Source: Erinaceus europaeus (taxonomy: Eukaryota > Chordata > Mammalia > Eulipotyphla > Erinaceidae). Taken from it: DNA of 64,000 bases. Each line of letters starts with the position of its first letter. Position 1 is the first letter of the stretch. Both the position numbers and the translations under genes were made by a program. Positions 32,338-44,477 of the stretch are shown here, one piece after another. The stretch covers positions 66,055,353 through 66,119,352 of the forward strand of contig NC_080175.1 in NCBI RefSeq assembly GCF_950295315.1, in the 5' to 3' direction. The notes beneath the pieces were generated by a model. The model made no database searches. It was not told the DNA's origin and was given only the letters and a program-made list of their open reading frames with translations.

Positions 32338-32556
32338 TCTGAATTTCTTTTTAATTATTATTATATTTATTTATTGAATAGAGACAGCCAGAAGTTGAGA
32401 GGGAAGAGAATGATAGGAATAAAGATAAAGAGAGAGCTGCATCACTGCTTCACCACTTGCAAAGCTTTCCATCTCCAGGTGGAATCCAGGGGTTCGAGCC
32501 TGGGTCCTTAAGCATTGTAACATGTGCACTCAGTTGCACCACCACCAAGCCCCTCT
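32338..32556 (-). mobile_element. SINE family 2, minus strand
   Basis: Tail aattattattatatttattt, body gagacagccagaagttgaga and cacttgcaaagctttccatc, B box region ggggttcgagcctgggtcct, head cagttgcaccaccaccaagc. Confidence 0.85.
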
Positions 32557-32559
32557 TTT

Positions 32560-33204
32560 GAATTACTTATGTATACCTTATGCAGGCATATTGTACAATT
32601 ACCAGGCCATTCCAAGAACCTGAATCCTTTTAAAGTCCCAGTGTGTCCATTCACACTAAGATGGTTAACCATATGCTGGACAAGAGCCATATGCTACCAA
32701 GCGCAAGTGGCTCAGTATAATGCCTCCTCACTGACTGACTTAGCCTTCCTTCCTGGCAGAAGTTTACAGAAGTTCCAGAGCCCAGACACCACAGTTTCTC
32801 ATTAACTTCAGTGCATTCAATATATCTGCATTCTGATCTAGACTCTCCTGAAATGTGAAATTTCACTTTCCTGATATATGAAGGTAGTCCAAACTAAGAC
32901 TCTGTCTGCTATAGCTATGAGAATAAAAACATGTTTAATGTTTGAAAAACCAGGACTAGAAGAAGTGTTCCTCTTGAGCTGAATGAAGCCCCTGTCTCAT
33001 CCGCTATACTTGAAGGGTTCACTCTGACCCCTTCCTATCATGACTTTCAGAGGTAAGAAGGTTCTGGAGTCAGGTATGTACATGAGGAACCTGTGTCTCC
33101 CTCACAGACTAGGTTCTGGGCATCTGGGATATATTTAGGTATGTCCATGTGCACATATGTGTGCATGTGTACATGTGTTATACAATGGAATAAAACTCAG
33201 TTAC
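32560..33204. other. Single-copy DNA, no gene seen
   Basis: Short overlapping frames on both strands at 32,508-32,866; none with recognisable content. Confidence 0.5.
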
Positions 33205-33852
33205 TAGAGTCTTCTGGAGATGGGGCTATAGAGCAGCAGCAGCTGTGTTTCTTTCCTCTCCTCTGCTGGGTCAGCAAGGAATACCAAAGGAGACCATCTG
33301 GGACTGCAACAAGACAGGACTAGAGCGACTTTAGGAACCTACCAAATCACCCGTGAGTGAAACACGTGTGACTCGTGGACTGAGAGGAGCCCAGGAAGAG
33401 ATTAAGTGGCTGGTAACAGTCTGGAAGTTTACCAGTTGAGACACCACCTCCAGTCTGTTTCACCAACAAAAAGACAACTGAAGGAAGGAGAGGACTCCCC
33501 TGAGACTCACCAAATGCAACTGTGAGTCTCTCCATTGCCAATGCCCTCAGAATCTGGAGCAGAAACAGGGAGGCCCTGTGCTGACACCAGGGGACAGAGA
33601 ACTAATGAGAAAACTTAAGAGAAGATCTATATCAAGGTGGTCTAGTGGTGGGGCTGTGAAATTCTCTTTGCATAACCACTGGATTATCTATGCCCTACCC
33701 TGCTTTATCTCTTGGTCAGGAGTAAATGATTAAGCTAAGAAGCCTACTTATAGTTTAAAAGCCCTCAGGATCCCATATCCTACAGGGAAGAAAAAGAACA
33801 AAAGAGACTTTTAAGCGACTGAGCTCCAACTGAGGGATTAAAATACTATTGA

Positions 33853-34728
33853 CAGCAGGAACCTCACATCTCCACTATAGAGCCCCTACTTCCCCCAGTC
33901 CTGGAACCCTTGGATAGGGCCCACTTTCCCGTATGCCTCTCCCAATCCATATCAAATAATATTGCATCCGCTGATCACAACTTAACCAACGCAACGATTG
34001 CCACCTCAACATGCTTCACTTCAGACTGTGTCCAGAGACTTCACGTATGGAATGACAACCCTTCAGCTTCATCATTCGGGTGAGACCTTTCCTTTTACAG
34101 TACACTCTAATTTCATCTCAGGTGGTTCACTTTCTAACAAAGTCCCAAAACCTAGATATACACCAGTTTCTGTGAGAGAGAGCATATGTTCACACGTATC
34201 CATAAACTACTGCAAAATATATACCTGAAAGCAGAAGTACACTAGAGTTTGCAGTGAGTACCTCCCTAACACTTCCTCTCCACTATTCCAAGCTTTGGGT
34301 CCATGATTGCTCAACAATTTGTTTGGCTTTGTATGTTAACTCTCTTTTCAGTCCCCAGGTTCCAGATGCCATCAGGATGCCAGACAGGCTTCCCTGGATT
34401 GAAGGCCCTACCAATGTGTCCTGGAGCTCAGCTTCCCTGGAAATACACCCTATTAAGGAAAGAGAGAGGCAGACTGGGAGTGTGGACCGACCAGTCAACG
34501 CCCATGTTCAGCGGGGAAGCAATTACAGAAGCCAGACCTTCTACCTTCTGCAACCCACAATGACCCTGGGTCCATGCTCCCAGAGGGATAGAGAATGGGA
34601 AAGCTATCAGGGGAGGGGGTGGGATATGGAGATTGGGTGGTGGGAATTGTGTGGAGTTGTACCCCTCCTACCCTATGGTTTTGTTAATTAATCCTTTCTT
34701 AAATAAAAAAATAAACAAATAAATAAAA
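33853..34728 (+). mobile_element. L1 3' UTR insertion starting at the 3' exon
   Basis: Begins (a)cagcaggaacctcacatct and ends tcctttcttaaataaa. Perfect duplication taaaatactattga at 33,839-33,852 and 34,729-34,742 (the last base may belong to either). Its first base coincides with the first base downstream of the AG that is used as splice acceptor in the L1 at 55,651-57,869. Type A-short. Confidence 0.9.
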
Positions 34729-34861
34729 TAAAATACTATTGAAACAACTGTCAATTTCCACAACTGTGAAGCTTAATTACCTTACTTAGACACAAGTCAG
34801 TCCAGGAAAGAGAGATCAGTAGTGAGAGAGGGACTTCATAAAATACTATATAAGATATAAG

Positions 34862-35745
34862 ATGGTTAAACCAACCAAAAGAAATATTGGAGAAATGAAC
34901 CAGGACAAGAGTTCAACTAAAAGCCCCCCAAAGGTTGAAGCACAAAATAATGAGGTCAACATCCAAACACTAGTTAAGGAAATAATCACAGGAGAGAGTA
35001 AAGAGTTTGAAAGAATTGTCATCAGAAATTAAGAAAGAACAAATGAGACCATGAAGAAAACACTAATTATTTCAAGGTTATTAGAGAGCTGAAAACTGAA
35101 ATAGCTGAGCTAAGAATGCAACTAGGTGAACAAGCTAAAACAGTATTAGAAAAGAGTAACAAAATAGATGAACTCCAGATAACAGTAGAGGGGATAGAGA
35201 ATAGAATAAATGAGGCTGAAGACAGAATTAGCAAGATCAAGGATGAATTAAAGACAACTAAAAAAGAAGAGATCTCAAAAAAGATTAAGAGATACTGAAA
35301 ACAACAACAGAGACCTATGGGATGACTTCAAAAGAAATAATATACGCATTATTGGCAGAGGAAGAAAGAGAGGGAGAGGAAGAAAGCATTCTTCAGGACA
35401 TAATAGCTGAGAACGTCTCTAGTCAAGACAACATCAAAGACATAAAGGTTCAAGAAGCCCAGAAGGTCCCAAACAGAATTAACCCAGACTCAAAGACACC
35501 AAGACACATCATATATAGAATGGAAAAGAATAAGGATAAAGAAAGGATCCTGAAGGCTGCAAGAGAAAAACAAAGAGTCACCTACAGAGGAAAACCTCTA
35601 AAATTAGCATCAGACTTCTCCACACACAAACAATACAGGCCAAAAGAGAACGGCATTACATCTATCAAGTGCTCAATGAAAAAGGTTTTCAGCCAATACT
35701 ACTGTACCCTGGTAGATTGTCATTCAGACAAGATGGAGACATAAA
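34862..35745 (+). pseudogene. L1 ORF1, frameshifted
   Basis: Starts MVKPTKRNIGEMNQDKSSTK. The coiled coil at 35,116-35,298 (ENRINEAEDRISKIKDELKT) is followed after a frameshift by 35,322-35,744, with NRINPDSKTPRHIIYRMEKN (RNA-binding region) and a degraded C-terminal domain. The homologous start codon is chosen because it opens the conserved N-terminal frame after the 5' UTR. At least two frameshifts and internal stops; non-functional. Confidence 0.8.
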
Positions 35746-35889
35746 AATCTTCTCAGACAAGCAACAGTTGAAAGAATCAACTATCACCAAGCCTGCCCTG
35801 AAAGTAGTTCTGAAAGTTCTCCTATGAACAATCAGACCACCATAAATAGACCATATATCAGAACAATAGGCCATATATCAGAAAATGAA

Positions 35890-38560
35890 GACACAAGCTA
35901 TCAAAATATTTGAGATACAGCTAAGGCAGTACTGAGAGAGAAAATCATAGCCATACAAGGAAACATTAGGCAATAAGAAAAAGCACAAATAAACAGCCTG
36001 ATTGCACACCTTAAAGACTTATAAGAAGAAGAACAAAGGAACTCTAAAGCAACCAGAAGGGAAGAAATAACTAAAGTTAGGGTATAAATAAATAACGTTA
36101 AAAATAAGAAAACCTGGAACCTGTTGACTGAAAAGAGAGTTAACATACAAAGCCAAACAAATTGTTGAGCAATCATGAACCCAAAGCTTGGAATAGTGGA
36201 GAGGAAAATGTTAGGGGGGTACTCACTGCAAACTCTAGTGCATTTCTGCTTTCAGGCATATATTTTGCAGTAGTTTACGGATACATATGCTCTCTCTCAC
36301 AGAAACTGGTGTATACCTAGGTTTTGGGACTTTGTTAAAAAGTGAACCACCTGAGATGAAATTAGAGTATACTATAAAAGGAAAGATCTCAACAATTGCT
36401 CAACAATTTGTTTGGCTTCGTATGTTAACTCTCTTTTCAGTCACCAGGTTCCAGATGTCATCACGATGCTGGCCAGGCTTCCCTAGACTGAAGACCCCAC
36501 CAATGTGTCCTGGAGCTCCGCTTCCCCAGAGACCCACCCTACTAGAGAAAGAGAGAGGCAGACTGGGAGTATGGACTGACCAGTCAACGCCCATGTTCAG
36601 CGGGGAAGCAATTACAGAAGCCAGACCTTCTACCTTCTGCAACCCACAATGACCCTGGGACAATGCTCCCAGAGGGATAGAGAATGGGAAAGCTATCAGG
36701 GGAGGGGGTGGGAAATGGAGATTGGGTGGTGGGAATTGTATGGAATTGTACCCCTCCTACCCCATGGTTTTGTTAATTAATCCTTTCTTAAATTAAAAAA
36801 AAAGAATTTAAAGTGGGGGGAAAAAAAAGAAAATAAGAAAACCATACAAAAGATCAATGAAAGTAAATGCTGGTTCTTCGAAAGAGTGAAAAAGTCGACA
36901 AACCTTTATAGTAAGACTCACAAAACAAAAAAGGAGAAGACCCAAATAAATTGATTGAATAGTAATTCAAAGAGGAGATAGCACAACAGACTACAGAAAT
37001 TCAACATATCATGCAAGGATTCTATGAACAACTATATGCCACCAAGCTAGAGAACCTGGAAGAAATGGACGATTTCCTAGATACCTACAAACTTCCAAAA
37101 TTAAGCAAAGAAGAACTAGATAACATGAGCAGGCCCATCACATCTAATGAAATTGAAACAGTTATCAAAAATTATCCCAAAAATAAAAGTCCTGGACCAG
37201 ATGGTTTTACAAATGAATTCTACAAAACCTTCAAAGAAGAACTAATACCTCTACTTTTAAAAGTCTTCCAGAAGGTTGAAGACAATGGAATACTCCCTTC
37301 CAGCTTCTATGAAGCCAACATCACCCTGATACCAAAAGGAGACAGGGACACAACCAAAAAAGAAAACTACAGACCAATATCTCTAGCCAACCAGATACAG
37401 AAGTATACTAAAAAGATTGTTCATCATGACCAAGTGGGGTTTATCCCAGGGATGCAAGGTTGGTTTAATATACATAAATCAATCATTGTGATCCACCACA
37501 TCAACAAAAACAAGACCAAAAACCACATGGTCATATCAATAGATGCAGAGAAAGCCTTTGACAAAATACAACATCCCTTTATGATCAAACACTACAAAAA
37601 ATGGGAATAGGTGTTTGAAAATTCCTGAAGATAGTGGAATCTACAAACCTACAGCCAACATCATACTCAATGGTGAAAAACTGGAAGCATTTCCCCTCAG
37701 ATCAGGTACTAGGCAGTGCTGCCCACTATCACCATTACTGCTCAACATAGTGTTGGAAGTTTTTGCCATAGCAATCAGGCAGGAGCAAGGAATTGAAGAT
37801 ATACAGATTGGAAGAGAAGAAGTCAAACTCTCTCTATTTGCAGATGACATGATAGTATACACAGAAAAACCTAAGGATTCCAGCAAGAAGCTTTAGGAAA
37901 TCATCAGGCAATACAGTAATGTGTCAGACTACAATATTAATATTAAAAAGTCAGTGGCATTCCTCTATGCAAACACCAAGTTAGAAGAAGTTGAAATCTG
38001 GAAAACAATTCCTTTTACTATAGCAACAAAAACAATAAGATATCTAGGAGTAAACCTAACCAAAGAAGTGAAAGACTTGTATACTGAAAATTATGAGTCA
38101 CTACTCAAGGAAATTAAAAAAGACACAAAGAAGTGGATAGATATTCCATGTTCATGGATTGGAAGAATTAACATCATCAAAATGAATATATTACTCAGAG
38201 CCATCTACAAATTTAATGCTATCCTCATCAAGATCCCAACCACATTTTTTGAGAGAATAGAACAAATGCTACATATGTTTATCTGGAACCAAAAAGACGT
38301 AGAATTGCCAAAACTATCTTGAGAAGAAAGGACAGAACTTGAGGCATAATGCTCCCAGATCTCAAATTGTATTATAGGGCTGTTGTCATCAAAACTGCTT
38401 GGTACTGGAACAGGAATAGACACACTGACCAGTGGAATAGAATTGAGAACCCAGAATTAAGCCACCATACCTATGGACATTTAATATTTGACAAAGGTGC
38501 CCAAACTATTAAATGGGGAAAGCAGAGTCTCTTCAACAAATGGTGTTGAAAAACATAGGT
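35890..38560 (+). pseudogene. L1 ORF2, reverse-transcriptase region, broken
   Basis: The endonuclease domain that should begin ORF2 is missing: after ORF1 the sequence goes directly to TAKAVLREKIIAIQGN-like coding. From 37,011 the reverse transcriptase is recognisable: [65 protein letters not shown], then 37,615-37,896 with [17 protein letters not shown] and the catalytic FADDM, and 37,921-38,322 with [21 protein letters not shown] small deletion near 37,385 removes the segment with [14 protein letters not shown], and frameshifts at about 37,608, 37,895 and later make it non-functional. 'RQGCPLSP' has become RQCCPLSP. Confidence 0.88.
36115..36829 (+). mobile_element. Twin-primed L1 3' UTR insertion (5' inversion)
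   Basis: The first part (36,115 to about 36,385) is type A 3' UTR in minus orientation. The second part (about 36,390-36,800) is the terminal 3' UTR in plus orientation. Both arms contain the segment around ctcaacaatttgtttggctt and gttaactctcttttcag, so they overlap by about 60 bp. Perfect 14-bp duplication aaaataagaaaacc at 36,101-36,114 and 36,830-36,843. The inversion with overlap is what twin priming produces. Confidence 0.9.
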
Positions 38561-39880
38561 TGAAACATGCAGAAGAATGAAACTGAACCACTATATTTCA
38601 CCAAATACAAAAAGAAATTCCAAGTGGACCAAGTACTTGAATGTTAGACCAGAAACTATCAGATACTTAGAGGAAAGTATTTGCAGAACTCTTTTCCACA
38701 TAAATTTTAAGGTCATCTTCAATGAAATGAATCCAATTACAAAGAAGACTTAGGCAAGCATAAATGTATGGGACTACATTAAATTAAAAAGCTTCTGCAC
38801 AGCAAAAGAAACCACTACCCAAACCAAGAGACTTCTCACAGAATGGGAGATCTTTATATGCCATACATCAGACAAGAGGCTAATAGCCAAAATATATAAA
38901 GAGCTTGCCAAACTCAACCACTAGAAAACAAATAACCCCACCCAAAAATGGAGCGAGGACATGGATAGAATACTTACCACAGAAGAGATCCAAAAGGCAG
39001 AGAAACACATGAAAAAAATGCTCCAAGTCTCTGATTATCAGAGAAATGCAAATAAAGACAGCAATGAGATACCACTTCACTCCATACATCAGAATGTATA
39101 CATGCTGTACATCAGAAAAGAATGTCATACATCAGAAATGTCATACATCAGAAAAGGTAACAGCAGCAAATGAAGAAGAGGCAGCAGGGAGGGAACCTAT
39201 GAAAACTGAGAAGAAAGCACAGACCATTAAAGATGTAACTTATTTTTCTTCACTTCTCCTAAATGCCTAGTGACTTGAGAAAAAAAAGAAAAAAAATTTT
39301 TTAAAAACTTTTTTTTTTCCTGTAGAAAGTTGACTGCTGTTTTTACCAGGAATCTATGTGGGGGTTGATCCACCCTCTATCCATTGGCTGGAACATGGAT
39401 GATTGGGAATTTGGTAGAAAAATAAACTGCTTTTGATTAAAAAAAAATGCTGGAGAGGTTGTGGGGTCAAAGGAACCCTCCTGCACTGCTGGTGGGAATG
39501 TCAGTTGGTCCAACATCTGTGGAGAGCAGTCTGGAGAACTCTCAGAAGGATAGAAATGGACCTACCCTATGATCCTGCAATTCCTTTCCTGGAAATATAT
39601 CCTAAGGAACCCAACACATCATCCAAAAATATCTGTGTACACATAGGTTCTTAGCAGCACAATATGTAATAGTCAAAACCTGGAAGCAACCCAGGTGTCC
39701 AACAACAGATGAGTGGCTGAGCAAGTTGTGGTATATATATATATATATTCTCAGCTATAAAAAATGGTGACTTCACCATTTTCAGCCGATCTTGGATGGA
39801 CCTTGAAAAATTCATCTTAAGTGAAATAAGTCAGAAACAGAAGGATGAATATGAGATTATCTCACTCTCAGGCAGAAGTT
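38561..39880 (+). pseudogene. L1 ORF2 C-terminal part, split by an insertion
   Basis: Continues with [15 protein letters not shown] sequence at about 38,895 and EIPLHSIH at about 39,068, and after the inserted sequence with [20 protein letters not shown] (39,446-39,505) and MDLPYDPAIPFL. A short direct repeat of tcatacatcagaaa lies at 39,124-39,155. Stops and frameshifts throughout. Confidence 0.8.
39173..39449 (+). pseudogene. Processed 3' mRNA end of unknown gene, inserted in L1 ORF2
   Basis: This sequence interrupts the conserved L1 stretch cagcagcaaatg|ctggagaggttgtg. It holds a possible coding tail (frame EEEAAGREPMKTEKKAQTIK, then a stop at 39,268), a 3' UTR-like region with A/T runs, a canonical aataaa at 39,421-39,426, and a poly(A) 11 bases later. 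The signal, its spacing and the tail indicate a retrotransposed mRNA 3' end. The target repeat is short (aaatg). I do not recognise the parent gene; it could also be the 3' end of a non-coding transcript. Confidence 0.6.
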
Positions 39881-40115
39881 GAAAAACAAGATCAGAAAAG
39901 AAAACACAAGTATAACCTGAACTTTTAATTTGGCATATTGCACCAAATTAAAAGACTCTGGGGTCATGGGGGGGGGGGGAGAATACAGGTCCAGGAAGGA
40001 TGACAGAGGACCTAGTGGGGGTTGTATTGTTATATGGAAAACTGAGAAATGTTATGCATGTACAAACTATTGTACTTACTGTCAAATGTAAAACATTAAT
40101 TGCCCAATAAAGAAA

Positions 40116-40429
40116 AAAAAGAGTTAAAAAAAAGAATAATTATTGGACAATTATTCTCTACCAGTTATCACAAAAAAATAGAGTAAGATACCACTATAGA
40201 AAAAAAACTCAGTTACAAGAAAATACGAAATCTTGCCTGTTGCTACAACATGAAAAGACCTTGATAAGATTAAGCTAAGTGAAATATAAAAGTTAACATT
40301 AAAAAGGCTAAGTGAAATAAGAAAAGAAAATGTCATATGATTTTATCAGTAAGTGGTAGATAAAAAACAAAGTGTAGGCTAAAAAAGACAGCAAAATGAT
40401 TATGCAAAAACTTTATTTTTCAATTTTTA
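40116..40429. other. Short AT-rich stretch, nothing recognised
   Basis: About 310 bp between L1 elements; aagctaagtgaaata occurs twice (about 40,271 and 40,306), a local repetition reminiscent of the L1 ORF2 end. Confidence 0.4.
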
Positions 40430-41972
40430 AGTATATTTTTATTTTAATTTATGAAAAGGAATCACTGACAAAAACCATAGGTTAAGAGGGATACAACTCA
40501 TCCCAAGCTAATCAATGCAACAAGTACCACCTCAGCATGCTTCACTTCAGACTGTGTCCAGAGACATCAGGCATGGAATGTCAGTCCTTCAGCCTCATTA
40601 CTCAGGTGAGACTTTTCCTTTCATAGGATTCTCCAATTTCATTCAGGAGGTTCACTTCCTAACAAAGTCCCAAAACCTAGATATAGACCCGGTCTTGTGA
40701 GATAAAGCATATGTTCACATGTATCCATAAATTATGGCAAAATATATACCTGAAAGCAAAAGCACACAATAGTCTGCAGCGAGTCAGTATAAAGTTCATA
40801 ATGCAATAGTATCTAATTAGACTTAGATACCCTCCTCAGCTATTTCTTCTTACAGTTCTCTCACTCACTCCAAAGCTAACCTTATCAAAGAAAGGACTGG
40901 AAAAGCTGAATAAGGGCAAGAGACTGACATACTTTAGTGACTCTTTAGTCACTATCAGGCCACCCCATCAGTTAGGGCCCTAATCAGGGAGTCCTGAGAT
41001 TCCCAAATAGACATGATGAGCCTAGACCACAATAAATCCCTCTCTCCATTGTTACTGGTCATCTATATCAGGAACAACATAATAGACCCTTTGTGGGCCC
41101 CCATAGGACCTTGCCCTCAACTTGGATCAACAACGGTAGAGAATCTTCCTTCCTCTGAATGGAGGATGGACAACATACTCTATGCTATACCTGAGGAAGA
41201 TGGGTCCTGAAATTGGGGCAGCTTGGAATGTTCCTACTTATGACCACAGAATGTGAGCTCAGATCTACAGGGATGTAGTGGTCACATAGGCTCCTAAGCA
41301 GACTATGGGCCCCAGACCATATCAAATCGATGGAGTTTACAGTCAACAATATCTATACCCCTTTGCCATATTAGGGAGCTACTCTCTTCCCTGACGCAGC
41401 TTTCTGGTCCCTTTTCCTGCCATGACATCATCTCTCCAGACAATAACTTGGATCCACCTGCATATCAGATTTCAGGCTGAGGAAAAAGCAAAAAAACTAG
41501 TATAGCCACAGGCCCTTTGGAATATAACTAAAATATGCCTACTAGCTATCTACAAAATGGAGAAAACCCCCCCCCCCAACTCTCCATCTGCACTATTCCA
41601 GCCTTTAGGTCCATGATTGTTCAACAATTTGTTTGGCTTTGTATGTTAACTCTCATTTCAGCCACCAAGTTCCAGATGCTAGCATGATGTCAACCAGACT
41701 TCCCTCGACAGATCACCCCACAAATGTGTACTGGAGCTCTGCTTCCCCAGAACCCTGCCCCACTAGGGCAGGCTGAGAGTATGGATTGGCCTGTCAACGC
41801 CCATGTTCAGTGGGGAAGCAATTACAGAAGCCAGACCTTCCATCTTCTGCATCCCACAATGACCTTGGGTCCATACTCCTAGATGGTTAAAGAAAAGGAA
41901 AGCTATCAGGGGAAGAGATATGATACAGAGTTCTGGTGGTGGAAATTATGTGGAGTTGTACCCCTCTTTTTT
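40430..41972 (+). mobile_element. L1 3' UTR, type A-long, with 5' inversion
   Basis: The first 70 bp (atttatgaaaaggaatcact, cataggttaagagggataca) are the reverse complement of an L1 terminus. The rest is plus-strand 3' UTR from catgcttcacttcagactgt to gtggagttgtacccctcttt. It keeps the roughly 700-bp middle section (gccaccccatcagttagggc, ctttctggtcccttttcctg) that type A-short copies lack. A C-run lies at 41,568-41,578. Confidence 0.85.
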
Positions 41973-42540
41973 ATTTATAAAAAGGAAACATTGAAAAAAA
42001 AACATAGGATTTGAGGTTGTGGGGACAAAGGAGCCATTCTGCACTGCTGGTGGGAATGTTAATAGGTCCAATCCCTATGGAGAGCAGTCTGGAGAACTCT
42101 CAGAAGGCTAGAAGTGGACCTACCCTATAATCCTGCAATCCCTCTCCTGGAAATCTATCCGAAAGAATCAAACACACCCATCCAAAAAGATGTGTGTATA
42201 CCCATGTTCACAGCAGCTTAATTTGTAATAGCCAAAACCTGGAAACAACTCAACAACAGATGAATTACTGAGTAAGTTGTGTTATATATACACAATAGAA
42301 TACTAGTCAGCTATTAGAAATAATAAATTCACTTTCTTCACCTCATCTTGGATGGAGCTTGAAGGAATCATGTTAAGTGAGATAAGCCAGGAAGAGAAGA
42401 GTGAATATGAAATGATCTCACTCATAGACAGAATTTGAGAAGAAGAAAAACAGAAGGGAAAACACAAAACAGATCTTGGACTGGGTTTGATGTATTGTAC
42501 AAAAGTAAAATATTTGGGGATGGGGAGCCAGGTGGCGGGA
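41973..42540 (+). mobile_element. L1 ORF2 C-terminal end, old type B-like copy
   Basis: gaggttgtggggacaaagga, ctgcactgctggtgggaatg, tggagagcagtctggagaac and gtggacctaccctataatcc encode the decayed HCWWEC and PYDPAIP region; then a type B-like 3' region with cagaagggaaaacacaaaac. The first 30 bp repeat a reversed L1 tail. A short (GT)n follows at about 42,549-42,568. Confidence 0.8.
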
Positions 42541-42669
42541 GGAGCTTCTGTGTGTGTGTGTGTGTGTTTCTTTGTTTGTTTACAAGTTCATGTGTGTCAG
42601 TTCTTTAGATTCTACAAATGAGTGAAACTATCCTGTAGTTGCCTGTCATATCTTTATTTTCTGTCTAGC

Positions 42670-44470
42670 AAACTAAGTTCAATGTTTGTAAATAATTTTT
42701 AATTTACACAGGAAGCAAAGTTAGCTTGGGAATTACCAATGAGATTTTTCTATGCTATACAAGGAAAAGAACATCCTTACTTCAAATTTAAGGTTAATTT
42801 CAGCTTATCTCTCTGAATTCTGGAAATAATTACTATCCTCTAGTTCTACTAGAAGATTGACTAGTATGTCCAAAACAAAGAATAAATTCTGAGTGTTTAG
42901 AAAAAGATGTTTGTAGAACTTTTAGTTCTCAGATAGAAGTCAAATACACCCCAAATATGGTCAAGTCATAAAATGTGATATTGATTGTTTCATCCAAAAG
43001 CAATTGGATAAGCTAGAACTTACCAATGAATCCCTTTACACTCAGTTTATATTAGAGTTCATTGTTTATATTAGAGTACCATACAACTCTTACTGTTGGT
43101 TATGTTAATGATTAAGTCTGGAACCACTTACATGCAAATCCTGTGTGCTGCCACTGTGTACCCCAGCCATTTTGTCTAACATTAGTATATATACCTAACA
43201 TAAAATAACTCATTCCCACAATAAGACTATATGGTAAGGGAGATTCTTACTATTTCTATTATGCAAAGAATCCTTAGGTACAAGGAAAATAAGTGATTTT
43301 GCTCATGGTCAATAGATAGACTCTGCCCTCAGAGTCTGTAATCTCATCTGTTAGGTGACCTAAAAACATATATTTCACCATTTAAAAAACTATAGTCTTA
43401 CTAGTGAAAATAAAAAGCATCTCAGATATTTTTTTTATAATTGTAAGAATACTCACAAGGTAGTAGATTAGACTGAACATAAAACTCAAGAACTGGTAAG
43501 TGACTTAATTAATGAGGAAAACATTTTGCCTGAAAACGGCCTTATTTTTCTTTCATTAGTAACAAAAGATGTGAATACATCCTTTATTAATTTCTCTTTA
43601 AACTTGCAGAGCCCAAAGCTGTGTGAAAGTATTTTGAACACTTTAAGATTTATGGAGTTCACTCAGCCCATGGTTAGTGCCTGGCCTCTGCTACACTGAA
43701 GGCAGGAAGGAAGGAAGCTTTGGTGCGGTGGTCTCTTTCATTCTCTCTGCCTTTCCAAAAAGAAAAAAAAAACTAAATTCCCATAGTCCTGAAACCCCTC
43801 TTTCCTTGGGAAAAACCAGAGCAGCTGGTCATGCCAGGCAGCTGAAGCTAAAGGCTAAGAGCAATGATTTCAGAAAAAGACAGACATAGTTCAACTCTGT
43901 CTCTGCCACTTGAAAGTGTAATCTGGGACAAGTCATTTTGTCTCAGGTACCCCATTTTCTTCATCTATGATATGAAGATAATTGCCCATGTCTTTTTGAG
44001 TATTTCCTGAGATACTATGAAAGTGCCAGAAAAAGCATCTGGCGCAAAAGTAGCTGCCCAGCAAATGGTAGGTATGTCTTACCCTATTCATTACTTCTAA
44101 AATCAAATAGTAACTATATAAGCAATTGTGTCTAGGCAGGGATTTTTTTAAGTCTTGGGGAAGATATACCTTTCTGATTATGAATATAATTTTGTAAGTC
44201 AATTCATTTAATGGAATATATTTCCCAAAATTCCATGTTAACTCATGCCCAAAAATTTTATAATCAAGCATTTTCCAAACACTTTTATAACTAAAATTTG
44301 AATCATATATTCTAAAGTAAACATTTAACATCAGAATATACTTGCATAGTATTCACAGAAGTGTTTTAACATATGCAGGAACAGAATTATCCAAAATTAT
44401 CTGTTATCTCAGTTAAATTGTAATGATCTATGGTAGCACAGTTCTCATCTGACAACCTTCTGGCAAACAC
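42670..44470. other. Single-copy DNA, no gene seen
   Basis: 1.8 kb with no repeat recognised. Frames at 43,677-43,889 (+) and 43,933-44,331 (-, 132 codons) have no domain or splice-site support. A candidate for conserved non-coding sequence only by absence of repeats. Confidence 0.5.
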
Positions 44471-44477
44471 TAAATAC

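Larger units (their letters stand above)
33205..40115 (+). mobile_element. Long L1 (3' UTR type B) with three insertions
   Basis: Order: 5' UTR (about 33,205-34,861), ORF1 (34,862-35,745), ORF2 without its endonuclease domain (about 35,890-39,870), and a type B 3' UTR ending gtacaaactattgtacttac and cccaataaagaaa. Interrupted by an L1 3' UTR at 33,853-34,728, a twin-primed L1 at 36,115-36,829 and a polyadenylated insertion at 39,173-39,449. It is the longest L1 in the window and has many frameshifts. The 5' boundary is uncertain because I found no duplication. Confidence 0.85.

Noticed and set aside
40790..41590. A-long versus A-short 3' UTR difference as another splice event
   Set aside because: The short-form junction gcagtgagt|acccc has no AG at the right-hand flank in the long copies; a genomic deletion fits better.
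43933..44331. 132-codon minus-strand frame in single-copy DNA
   Set aside because: No domain, no conserved start context, no splice or poly(A) support; length is within chance for AT-rich DNA of this size.
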